Shown here piece by piece: positions 1 to 6,989 of a DNA stretch of 64,000 nt. This DNA comes from Flagellimonas_B algarum (GTDB taxonomy: Bacteria > Bacteroidota > Bacteroidia > Flavobacteriales > Flavobacteriaceae), in contig NZ_JBEVTG010000002.1 of NCBI RefSeq assembly GCF_040513375.1, positions 930,001 to 994,000 of the forward strand. The letters run 5' to 3'. A program made the position numbers and the translations under genes. Positions within the stretch are counted from its first letter, which is position 1; every line of letters begins with the position of its first letter. The notes under the pieces are model-generated. The model was not told the DNA's origin. It saw only the letters and a program-made list of their open reading frames with translations, and searched no databases.

Positions 1-492
1 ATCAAGATCCATGATAAAACGGTGGCCGCGCATCGGAATTTTACGATCCAATTCGATGCCTCGCATTTGGATGCATCCGAGAAAAGCAAAAGCTTTATCG
101 CCCATCTTGACGAAAAAGGCAACCCATCCTATGCGAAAACATACCGCCGCGACAACGCCCTATTGACCCGGACCCGGACCTTGGGTCGGTATACCATCGC
201 CCAAGACACCATAGCACCGAAAATCCAACCCAAAAACTTCAAGGATCGGCAGTGGCTGAACAACTATAGCTATCTTAGTTTGCGGATCAGCGATGACCTA
301 AGTGGTATCGACACCTATGAAGCCACCCTCAACGGTGAATGGATTTTAATGGAATACGAGCCCAAAACAAAGACCATCACCTACAATTTCGATGATAAAA
401 TCGCCGACCAGACCCAATGTCTGTTGCAAATCACCGTTACCGATAATGTAGGCAATAGTAGTTCACTTGAACAGGTATTTTTCAGAAAATAG
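1..492 (+). CDS. C-terminal fragment of a probable M23-family metallopeptidase
   Basis: The reading frame is open from the first base, so only the last 163 residues are visible and the true start lies outside the window. The fragment holds beta-rich, Ig-like sequence with a 'SDDLSGIDTYEATLNGEW' stretch and ends in 'VTDNVGNSSSLEQVFFRK'. From memory this tail is typical of roughly 560-residue exported flavobacterial peptidases whose catalytic LytM/M23 domain is N-terminal; that domain is not visible here, so the assignment is by resemblance only. The last 26 bases overlap the first possible start of the TonB receptor behind it, which suggests co-transcription. Confidence 0.55.
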   Translation: MKIHDKTVAAHRNFTIQFDASHLDASEKSKSFIAHLDEKGNPSYAKTYRRDNALLTRTRTLGRYTIAQDTIAPKIQPKNFKDRQWLNNYSYLSLRISDDLSGIDTYEATLNGEWILMEYEPKTKTITYNFDDKIADQTQCLLQITVTDNVGNSSSLEQVFFRK

Positions 493-2965
493 CATTTTGT
501 CAGGCTGCAAAAGAATCCTCAGCATCGGGATTTTTTTTGTTGGACTGGGTGTAGTGGCCCAAACAGCCACCTTGACCGGTACGGTTTTCGAAGAAGGCAA
601 CCGCCCCCTAGAAAACGTCAACATTTCATATGCCGGATCTGGCGCCGTAAGCGATACCAACGGCAATTATGTATTGGAGGTCGATGCCGATATCGCCGTG
701 ACCATCCGGTTCTCCCATATCGGACATGCCGATGTCGTTCTCGAAAACTTGATTTTACGAAGTAACGAGACTTTTGAATTCAATCCGGTCATGAAGACGG
801 ACGTGGTGCAGATCGACGGGGTGGAAATCCTCGCTACCGGGGCAAAAAGTGTGTCGGGAATCACAACGATTTCGCCACAATTGGCAAGAAACATACCCGG
901 GGCCAACCAAGGAGTGGCGAACGTTTTAAAACTATTACCCGGTGTTTCCTTCAACAACGAACTGAGCACGCAATACAATGTACGTGGGGGTAATTTCGAC
1001 GAAAACCTGGTCTATGTCAACGGCATCGAAGTATATCGCCCTTTTCTAGTACGCTCGGCCCAACAGGAAGGGTTTAGCTTCATCAACTCGAATATGATCG
1101 AAAATTTGAGGTTTTCGGCAGGGGGTTTCCAATCAAAATATGGCGATAAGCTGTCTTCGGTACTTGATATCTCGTACAAGACCCCTTCCTCATTTTCAAT
1201 TCAAATGGATGCCAGTCTTTTAGGGGTCGGCGGTACGGTCGAAGCCGTCTCGAAGAACAACTCCTTTACCGCGATTACCGGTTTTAGATACCGAGACAAT
1301 TCACTATTGATCAATAGTCAACAGACCGAAACAACGGTCAACCCTTCCTTCACGGATATCCAAAGTTATATGACTTATCGGGTTTCCGATCGGTTCAGTC
1401 TCGGGTTTCTGGGGTACTTTGCCATAAACGATTATGAAAACACCCCTGTAAATAGGCAAACGAATTTTGGCACCCTTCTGGATCCCCGCGCCCTACTGGT
1501 ATTCTATGAAGGAACTGAAAACAATACGTATCAGACCGAGTTCGGTGCCCTCAAAGCCGATTACAGTCCGACTGAAAACCTGCAATTGAACTTTTCCTCG
1601 TCCATTTACCATGCCACTGAAGAAGAATTCTCAGATATCATCGCCACCTACGAATTGGGTGATGTAGTGACGGATTTGGGCAATGAAAATCTTGGTGAAG
1701 CAACCAATACCAGGGGTATCGGTTCACAAATCAACAGGGCGAGGAACCAATTGGATGCACTGATTTTTTCGCTCACCCATAAAGGCTCCCTTAAACAAGG
1801 TGAGCATCTATACGAATGGGGCTTGCGGTACACCCGTGAAGATTTCAGGGACCAATTGCGCGAAGCGGAATTCATCGATTCAGCAGGTTTCTTTATACGA
1901 CCTGCCGAACCACCCTTCGTCAACAACCAACCCCAAGAGCCTTTCGAAGCCGATATCGTACCGTTCGAAGCGGCAAGGGCCACGAATTTCGTGGTCACCG
2001 ATCGGTTTTCGGCTTTCGCGCAACTCAGCAAACAGACACAATGGGGAACGACCGACATTTATTACAACCTTGGGGTCCGCGGCCAATCATGGACAGTCGA
2101 CCCGCGTGAGGGCGATCGAAACCGGCAATTCTTGTTCAGTCCGAGGGCACAGTTCGGTATTAAACCCGATTGGAAACGCGATATGCTCTTTCGATTTGCC
2201 GTCGGTAGTTACCAACAACCTGCCTTTTACAGGGAATTGCGAAATCGCCAAGGCATCATCAACCCGGAAGTCGGGGCCCAGAAATCACTGCACTTGGTCT
2301 TGGGCAATGAATACAGTTTTACCTTAGGGCAGCGTCCTTTTACTTTGGTCGGTGAGGCGTATTATAAAAAACTGAGCGACGTGAACCCTTATACCATCGA
2401 AGACGTACGGGTACGCTACGCGGCAGCAAACAATGCGGAAGCCTTCGCATACGGGGTTGATTTTCGACTGAACGGGGCCTTCGTGCCGGGTGAAGAATCG
2501 TGGGTAAGCATCGGATACCTAAGAACGGAAGAGAACATCGATGGACGGGGCTTTATCTCAAGGCCAACGGATCAACGCTTCAAACTGGGCCTACTCTTTC
2601 AGGATCACATGCCCTCCATACCGAATCTGAAACTGTATTTGAACCTGGTCTACAACACCGGCTTGCCGGGTGGATCCCCGAATAACGCCGATCCTTATGA
2701 TTTTCAGAATAGATTAAGAGACTATCGCCGTGCCGATTTAGGAATTTCATATATTTTTGTCGACGGTAAAACACAACGGCAGGAGGGGCACTGGCTGCAA
2801 CAATTCAAAGAATTCACCCTGGGGTTTGAAATTTTCAACATGTTCAACAACCAAAACTCGATCACCAATACATGGGTTCGGGATGTGGACACCCAACAAC
2901 AATTTGCCGTGCCGAATTTTTTGACCTCCCGCATCTTAAATCTCAAACTCAGTGTACGCATTTAA
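467..2965 (+). CDS. TonB-dependent outer-membrane receptor
   Basis: An 832-residue outer-membrane receptor, likely importing a substrate with energy from TonB/ExbBD. An N-terminal hydrophobic signal segment ends at about residue 32 (VVAQ). A carboxypeptidase-regulatory-like beta sandwich follows (about 34-115), then the plug domain with 'VLKLLPGVSFNNELS' and 'YNVRGGNFDENLVYVNGIE', then a long beta-barrel ending in 'LNLKLSVRI' with the usual terminal hydrophobic strand. The start is uncertain: TTG at 467 overlaps the upstream gene, whereas TTG at 497 gives a tidier signal peptide (MSGCKRILSIGIFFVGLG). No SusD-like partner is adjacent, so the substrate cannot be inferred. The 3' end overlaps the next gene by 14 bases. 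Confidence 0.9.
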   Translation: MNRYFSENSILSGCKRILSIGIFFVGLGVVAQTATLTGTVFEEGNRPLENVNISYAGSGAVSDTNGNYVLEVDADIAVTIRFSHIGHADVVLENLILRSNETFEFNPVMKTDVVQIDGVEILATGAKSVSGITTISPQLARNIPGANQGVANVLKLLPGVSFNNELSTQYNVRGGNFDENLVYVNGIEVYRPFLVRSAQQEGFSFINSNMIENLRFSAGGFQSKYGDKLSSVLDISYKTPSSFSIQMDASLLGVGGTVEAVSKNNSFTAITGFRYRDNSLLINSQQTETTVNPSFTDIQSYMTYRVSDRFSLGFLGYFAINDYENTPVNRQTNFGTLLDPRALLVFYEGTENNTYQTEFGALKADYSPTENLQLNFSSSIYHATEEEFSDIIATYELGDVVTDLGNENLGEATNTRGIGSQINRARNQLDALIFSLTHKGSLKQGEHLYEWGLRYTREDFRDQLREAEFIDSAGFFIRPAEPPFVNNQPQEPFEADIVPFEAARATNFVVTDRFSAFAQLSKQTQWGTTDIYYNLGVRGQSWTVDPREGDRNRQFLFSPRAQFGIKPDWKRDMLFRFAVGSYQQPAFYRELRNRQGIINPEVGAQKSLHLVLGNEYSFTLGQRPFTLVGEAYYKKLSDVNPYTIEDVRVRYAAANNAEAFAYGVDFRLNGAFVPGEESWVSIGYLRTEENIDGRGFISRPTDQRFKLGLLFQDHMPSIPNLKLYLNLVYNTGLPGGSPNNADPYDFQNRLRDYRRADLGISYIFVDGKTQRQEGHWLQQFKEFTLGFEIFNMFNNQNSITNTWVRDVDTQQQFAVPNFLTSRILNLKLSVRI

Positions 2966-3626
2966 GAAGTACCATAACATATTCCTAGTCGCTTTTTGCT
3001 TCCTGTTCGTCAGTACCGTCGCCGCACAAAAGAACATCTATGAAAGTAAACGGTTCGACGAACTGAGTGCCGATCATGAGACCTTGGCCATCATCCCCTT
3101 TCTGGCCCGACTCGATTTGGATGGCAGCCTTGAAAAGGAAGAGCGGGATGCTTTGGCCGAACGCGAAGGGAAGGCGGTTCAAAATGCATTGGAAACCTAC
3201 TTTTCAAGAAGGAAAAGACGTAAGAAATTCAACGTCGAATTCCAGAATGTAGAAGATACCAATGCCTTATTGGCCCAAAATGGCATCAGTTATAAGAACA
3301 TCGATGTCTATACCATCAAACAGCTTTCTGAAATTTTGGGTGTCGATGGTATCATCAGTGGCAATCTGAATCTCAACATCCTGCTGTCTGAAGGGGTCCC
3401 TACCGACTTTAGTTTGTTCGATTATTTCAGTGGTGACGCGAATTATGGGCGTATCGGTATCAAGATCAGTGATGGGGCCACAGGAAAACTACTTTGGAAA
3501 TACGAGAAAGAAATCACCAAGAAAACCGGCAAGAACACGACGGACCTCATCGATAAGATGATGAAATTGGCATCCCGGAAGTTTCCGTACGACAAAGAGA
3601 AAAAACGAAGGAAAAAGAGGAATTAA
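2952..3626 (+). CDS. Exported protein of unknown function, LpoB/CsgG-like in style
   Basis: A 224-residue protein starting at GTG inside the end of the TonB receptor gene, so translation is probably coupled. The N-terminus is a signal peptide (FLVAFCFLFVSTVAAQ). The mature part begins with an 'ETLAIIPFLARLDLD' strand, has 'LSEILGVDGIISGNLNL' in the middle, then 'DGATGKLLWKYEKEI', and ends in a very basic tail (KEKKRRKKRN). The pattern 'aIiPF...lg.dgii.G.l.l' followed by 'd..tG.llW' is what one sees in LpoB, GNA1162 and CsgG-type periplasmic domains. That family link is inference. The stop codon shares the tetranucleotide TTAA with the convergent cysteine desulfurase gene. Confidence 0.75.
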   Translation: MYAFKKYHNIFLVAFCFLFVSTVAAQKNIYESKRFDELSADHETLAIIPFLARLDLDGSLEKEERDALAEREGKAVQNALETYFSRRKRRKKFNVEFQNVEDTNALLAQNGISYKNIDVYTIKQLSEILGVDGIISGNLNLNILLSEGVPTDFSLFDYFSGDANYGRIGIKISDGATGKLLWKYEKEITKKTGKNTTDLIDKMMKLASRKFPYDKEKKRRKKRN

Positions 3627-4771
3627 CTTTCCGCGAAGTCTTTCAAAACCCCAATGACATAATCGATCTCGGCCTCGGTATTGTATTTCGAAAAAGAAAA
3701 CCGTAGCGAAGGGCAATCCGATTCACTATCCGATAGCAATTCGTTAAGCACATGGGATCCTTTGGCACTACCCGACTGGCAAGCGCTCCCTTTAGAACAG
3801 GCGATGCCCTTTAAATCAAGATGGAAAAGCAACATCAACGACTTTTGCTTATCGAAAGGCAAGCGAACGTTGACCAAGGTGTACGTGCTGCGTTTCACAT
3901 CACCTGACAGGCCGTTGTACAGCACCCCCGGTATGGCTTTTTGCAACGCATTGATAAAGTAGGTTTTCAAACCGGTTACATAAGCTTGTTCCTCCTCGAG
4001 ATGCTCATAAGCTTCGATAAAGGCCTGTTCCAAACCCACGATATTGTGAAAAGGTTCGGTTCCGGCCCTAAACCCACGTTCTTGAGATCCACCGACGATC
4101 AAGGGCTTCAAGCCCGAGTTTTTTCGGACGAAAGCGAAACCGACACCTTTGGGACCGTGGAACTTGTGGGCCGCCGCCGTTAAAAAGTCGATCGGCACAG
4201 CCCCGACATCCCATCGAAAATGACCGACCGATTGCACGGTATCCGAATGGAAAAGTGCATCGTTCGCACGGCAAAGTTCCCCGATGGTCGAGATATCGAT
4301 CAAATTGCCGATTTCGTTGTTGACATGCATCAAACTGACCAATTTTTTGGTTCCGTCGGTTTCCAATAAATTTTGGAGATGCGCAAGATCCGGGTTGCCA
4401 TCGGCATCCAAATCGACGAATTCCAAACCGATGCCATACTCGGCCGCCAATTCTTCAGCGGTATGTAAGACGGCATGGTGTTCGATTTTGGAGGTAATGA
4501 TGGTCTGTACACCCAAATCGCGCACAGCGCAACGTAAGATCATGTTATCGGCTTCCGTACCTCCCGAAGTAAAGATAATTTCGGACGGATGCGCATTCAG
4601 TTCCTTAGCAATGGTCTTTCGCGCTTTTTCAATGGCCGTTTTGGCCGTGCGTCCGAAACTATGGGTCGACGAAGGGTTCCCGTAAAATTCGGAAAGTGCC
4701 TCTTGCATCTTGGCGATCACACCCTCTCTGACTTGAGTGGTAGCGGCATTGTCGAGATAGACCTTTTGCAT
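3623..4771 (-). CDS. Cysteine desulfurase (NifS/IscS class)
   Basis: A 382-residue class V aminotransferase-fold enzyme that takes sulfur from L-cysteine onto an active-site cysteine using pyridoxal phosphate, supplying Fe-S cluster and thio-modification pathways. Visible landmarks are the N-terminal 'YLDNAATT' motif, 'GGTEADN' at 70-76, the cofactor-stacking His in 'KIEHHAVL' (about 98-99), Asp177 in 'FHSDTVQ', the Schiff-base Lys203 in 'AAHKFHGPKG', and the catalytic Cys331 in 'GSACQSGS'. The short active-site loop fits the IscS/NifS class. It stands alone here with no iscU or suf genes beside it, so the isc/suf role cannot be decided. It is convergent with the upstream exported protein, overlapping by four bases. 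Confidence 0.93.
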   Translation of the reverse strand: MQKVYLDNAATTQVREGVIAKMQEALSEFYGNPSSTHSFGRTAKTAIEKARKTIAKELNAHPSEIIFTSGGTEADNMILRCAVRDLGVQTIITSKIEHHAVLHTAEELAAEYGIGLEFVDLDADGNPDLAHLQNLLETDGTKKLVSLMHVNNEIGNLIDISTIGELCRANDALFHSDTVQSVGHFRWDVGAVPIDFLTAAAHKFHGPKGVGFAFVRKNSGLKPLIVGGSQERGFRAGTEPFHNIVGLEQAFIEAYEHLEEEQAYVTGLKTYFINALQKAIPGVLYNGLSGDVKRSTYTLVNVRLPFDKQKSLMLLFHLDLKGIACSKGSACQSGSAKGSHVLNELLSDSESDCPSLRFSFSKYNTEAEIDYVIGVLKDFAES

Positions 4772-4869
4772 AACTTAAATTCAACTTTTCGTTCGGCTAA
4801 AATAGCGGAAATAAGTTAATTTAATTAAAATTCGAAGCCTTTCGGAAGGGCATTACCTTCGATTTCACT

Positions 4870-4877
4870 TAAATTTG
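4870..4877 (+). promoter_or_regulatory. TAnnTTTG -7 element next to the lipoprotein start
   Basis: TAAATTTG matches the Bacteroidota -7 consensus. It ends only five bases before the ATG at 4883, so a transcript from it would be leaderless or nearly so. No TTG is seen at the expected distance upstream, so the call is weak. Confidence 0.35.
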
Positions 4878-4882
4878 AAACC

Positions 4883-5383
4883 ATGAAAAAATTATTGGGT
4901 TTGTTGGCTTTGGTGACCATGTTTTCATGCAGTGACGGTGACCTTCAAATTGAGACCATCGATTTCGACAGCGTCTCGATACAGCAATGCGGGACCGTCG
5001 ATACGACTACCGTTCTTTTCTTCAAGATCAATGCCGACCAAGCGCTGATCCTCAATCTTCAAAGTGGATTACTCAGCAATGAGGCCACCACCGAGTCGAT
5101 CAGCAGTTCGGTACCTGGGCAATCACAAGTGACCTATCGCATTTTTTCCGAAACGGTGACCAGCAATTACTTCTGTGACGATATTCCACCGGTGACACCC
5201 GTAGTCACGGAAGAAATCGAGGCGGAAGACGGTGAAGTCTTAATAACCACTGTAGCGAACGAGACCGGTGCTTTCGAGCATACCATACAACTTCAGAACA
5301 TAACCTTGGTCAATGACCAAGGAGAACGCATAACCGATTTGACCATTAGTGAATTCGGAACGGTGACCACCACCGCCAATTAA
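4883..5383 (+). CDS. Hypothetical lipoprotein
   Basis: A 166-residue protein with a clear lipoprotein signal: MKK start, hydrophobic core, and a lipobox ending at Cys16 (VTMFSC). The mature part is acidic and rich in T, V and E, with two further cysteines ('QQCGTVD', 'YFCDDIP') that could form a disulfide in the periplasm. No catalytic motif or known domain is recognised. It is monocistronic. A TAAATTTG element sits only five bases before the ATG. The gene ends in a TTAA stop shared with the convergent Smr gene. Confidence 0.8.
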   Translation: MKKLLGLLALVTMFSCSDGDLQIETIDFDSVSIQQCGTVDTTTVLFFKINADQALILNLQSGLLSNEATTESISSSVPGQSQVTYRIFSETVTSNYFCDDIPPVTPVVTEEIEAEDGEVLITTVANETGAFEHTIQLQNITLVNDQGERITDLTISEFGTVTTTAN

Positions 5384-5934
5384 GCATTTTGAAAGATATA
5401 GACTTCCGTTGCCCCTAAGCCGTATTTGCTAAAATCGGCGTCGTAAAACTTCACTTGCGCGTACCGTCCAAAGAGGTACCTTAGTTCTTCCTTTAAGACC
5501 CCTTCGCCGACACCGTGTATGAAAACCACTTTTTGAATACGTTTCCGTATCGCGAATTCAAGCTGTCTTTTCGCTGTGTCCAATTGTAGGTTCAACATAT
5601 CGAAATTCGACATTCCCCTACTCTTATCCGTAAGTTGATGGATATGAAGATCGACCACCATTTTAGGGGCATTTCGCGCTTTCTTTTTCACAGCGGGGTC
5701 CTTCTTACGCTTTATGGATTCCTTTCCGACCTTGCCTTGGGCAATGTCGTAGTCGGTGACCCTGAGGGTGCCGGCAACCTTCACCAATTGTCGGTCTTCA
5801 AATGCCAAAGAGAACCCATCCGAAGTGGTGATGGTCACCGTCGGACCCTCGATCTTTTCGACGGTTCCCGCAATGGGCTCGTCAACCACTTCGACCTTAT
5901 CACCGATTTCGAATCTTCGCAAAACTTTGGGCAA
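5380..5934 (-). CDS. Smr-domain protein (MutS2/Smr-like)
   Basis: A 184-residue protein starting at TTG. The N-terminal third is a small beta domain ('FEIGDKVEVVDEPIAGTVEK', KOW/Tudor-like) and a lysine-rich linker lies at about 70-90. The C-terminal Smr domain has the two hallmark motifs, 'VDLHIHQLT' (DLH at 95-97) and 'IHGVGEGVLKEELR' (140-147). Smr domains act as nucleases on branched DNA or on collided-ribosome mRNA in different families. Which applies here cannot be told, but the full-length MutS2 ATPase part is absent. A well-formed promoter lies just upstream. The stop overlaps the convergent lipoprotein gene by four bases. Confidence 0.85.
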   Translation of the reverse strand: MPKVLRRFEIGDKVEVVDEPIAGTVEKIEGPTVTITTSDGFSLAFEDRQLVKVAGTLRVTDYDIAQGKVGKESIKRKKDPAVKKKARNAPKMVVDLHIHQLTDKSRGMSNFDMLNLQLDTAKRQLEFAIRKRIQKVVFIHGVGEGVLKEELRYLFGRYAQVKFYDADFSKYGLGATEVYIFQNA

Positions 5935-5948
5935 TACCTGTTACATTC

Positions 5949-5977
5949 CAAAAATAATAGTATTTTGAGCACACCAA
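5949..5977 (-). promoter_or_regulatory. Promoter of the Smr gene (TTG-N18-TATTTTTG)
   Basis: On the minus strand TTG (complement of 5975-5977) is followed after 18 bases by TATTTTTG (complement of 5949-5956), which matches the Bacteroidota -33/-7 pattern. Transcription would begin near 5943, about ten bases before the TTG start of the Smr gene. Confidence 0.65.
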
Positions 5978-5987
5978 TCAAGAACTT

Positions 5988-6305
5988 GTGAAACCGGTAT
6001 TTTTTACGTTGTTGCTTACGGCCGAAGAGTATATGCTGCCTTGTTTGAACAAGCGGCTATTCGGTATCGAATGCCCGGGTTGTGGCATTCAGCGCGCGGC
6101 CAAATTGGTCTTACAAGGGGAATTCGCGGCAGCCTTTCAAATGTACCCGGGAATTTACCCCATCTTCTTGTTGCTTTCGTTCTTGGTCGTCAACCTGTTT
6201 GTCAAATTCAAGTACGCTTTTCAAATCAAAGTCGCACTCTTGATTTTGGTTGTCGCCACTATCATGATCAGTTACATTCATAAAATGTCTCATATTTTCC
6301 ACTAA
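5988..6305 (+). CDS. DUF2752 membrane protein
   Basis: A 105-residue protein starting at GTG. It has the DUF2752 signature 'FGIECPGCGIQRAA' (Cys29 and Cys32 around PG) between an amphipathic N-terminus and two strongly hydrophobic helices (about 56-72 and 80-96). Family function is unknown; the CPxCG knuckle followed by GxxRA is the diagnostic feature. It begins a three-gene run of small membrane proteins, with 10 bases to the next start. Confidence 0.85.
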   Translation: MKPVFFTLLLTAEEYMLPCLNKRLFGIECPGCGIQRAAKLVLQGEFAAAFQMYPGIYPIFLLLSFLVVNLFVKFKYAFQIKVALLILVVATIMISYIHKMSHIFH

Positions 6306-6315
6306 ACACAAACAC

Positions 6316-6642
6316 ATGGAACAACAGAAATTACCCAATTCAACGCTCATCTTGGTCTTCGGTATCGTATCGATAGTAACCTGTTGCTGTTATGGGGTAC
6401 TCGGTTTGATCTTCGGGATCATTGCGGTCGTACTGGCCAACAAAGCGACCAAACTCTATCAAGAACAGCCGGAACTTTATACGGGCTACGGCAATGTCAA
6501 AACCGGTAGGGTCTTGGCGATTATCGGAATCATCCTCAACCTCATTTGGTTGGTCTATGTGATATGGGCAATCAATTATTTTGGATGGGATACACTTCAA
6601 GACCCGGAGAAATTGAGGGAATTGATGGAACAATACCAATAA
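6316..6642 (+). CDS. CCC-motif small membrane protein
   Basis: A 108-residue integral membrane protein. The first transmembrane helix carries three consecutive cysteines (23-25, 'VTCCCYGVLG'). A second glycine-rich segment (GLIFGIIAVVLA) follows, then a polar loop with 'YQEQPELYTGYGNVKTGR', and a last helix around 'ILAIIGIILNLIWLVYVIW'. The topology and the 'VKTGR.L..IG' motif match the DUF4190-like CCC-motif family found in flavobacteria. The role is unknown. It is followed after four bases by a paralogue, so the two are probably co-expressed. Confidence 0.85.
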   Translation: MEQQKLPNSTLILVFGIVSIVTCCCYGVLGLIFGIIAVVLANKATKLYQEQPELYTGYGNVKTGRVLAIIGIILNLIWLVYVIWAINYFGWDTLQDPEKLRELMEQYQ

Positions 6643-6646
6643 AAAT

Positions 6647-6958
6647 ATGTCACAGCAACCTTTACCAGGAGCCAGCACGGTGTTGGTCATGGGGATTTTG
6701 TCCATTGTCGGATCGATCGCTTGTTGCGGCCCCTTTGCGGCGATATTCAGTATCGTTGGATTGATGAAGGCCAAATCAGCCGAACTGATGTATCAGCAAA
6801 ATCCAGGTGCATACAGTGATTTCAGCTCGGTAAAGACCGGAAAGATCCTTTCGTATATCGGATTGGGCCTTTCGATAATCATGCTCGTGCTGTTCATCTT
6901 ATATTTTGGATTCATCTTCGCCATGATTACGGCGGGGGAATGGAACGACACCTATTGA
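6647..6958 (+). CDS. CCC-motif-like small membrane protein, paralogue
   Basis: A 103-residue membrane protein with the same plan as its upstream neighbour: 'LPGASTVLVMGILSIVGS' helix, a cysteine pair CC at 26-27 followed by G rather than the full CCC, 'YQQNPGAYSDFSSVKTGK' loop and a last helix 'ILSYIGLGLSIIMLVLFILY'. The shared loop motif (Y/QxxPxxY..VKTGxxLxxIG) shows the two arose by duplication. It ends two bases before a strong terminator hairpin. Confidence 0.85.
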   Translation: MSQQPLPGASTVLVMGILSIVGSIACCGPFAAIFSIVGLMKAKSAELMYQQNPGAYSDFSSVKTGKILSYIGLGLSIIMLVLFILYFGFIFAMITAGEWNDTY

Positions 6959-6960
6959 AA

Positions 6961-6981
6961 AAGGCCCCGTTTCGGGGCCTT
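6961..6981. terminator. Bidirectional intrinsic terminator
   Basis: AAGGCCCCG-TTT-CGGGGCCTT forms a perfect 9-bp stem, flanked by an A-run on the left and a T-run on the right. It can therefore stop both the rightward membrane-protein operon and the leftward recQ transcript, whose stop codon is at 6990. Confidence 0.9.
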
Positions 6982-6989
6982 TTTTTTAC

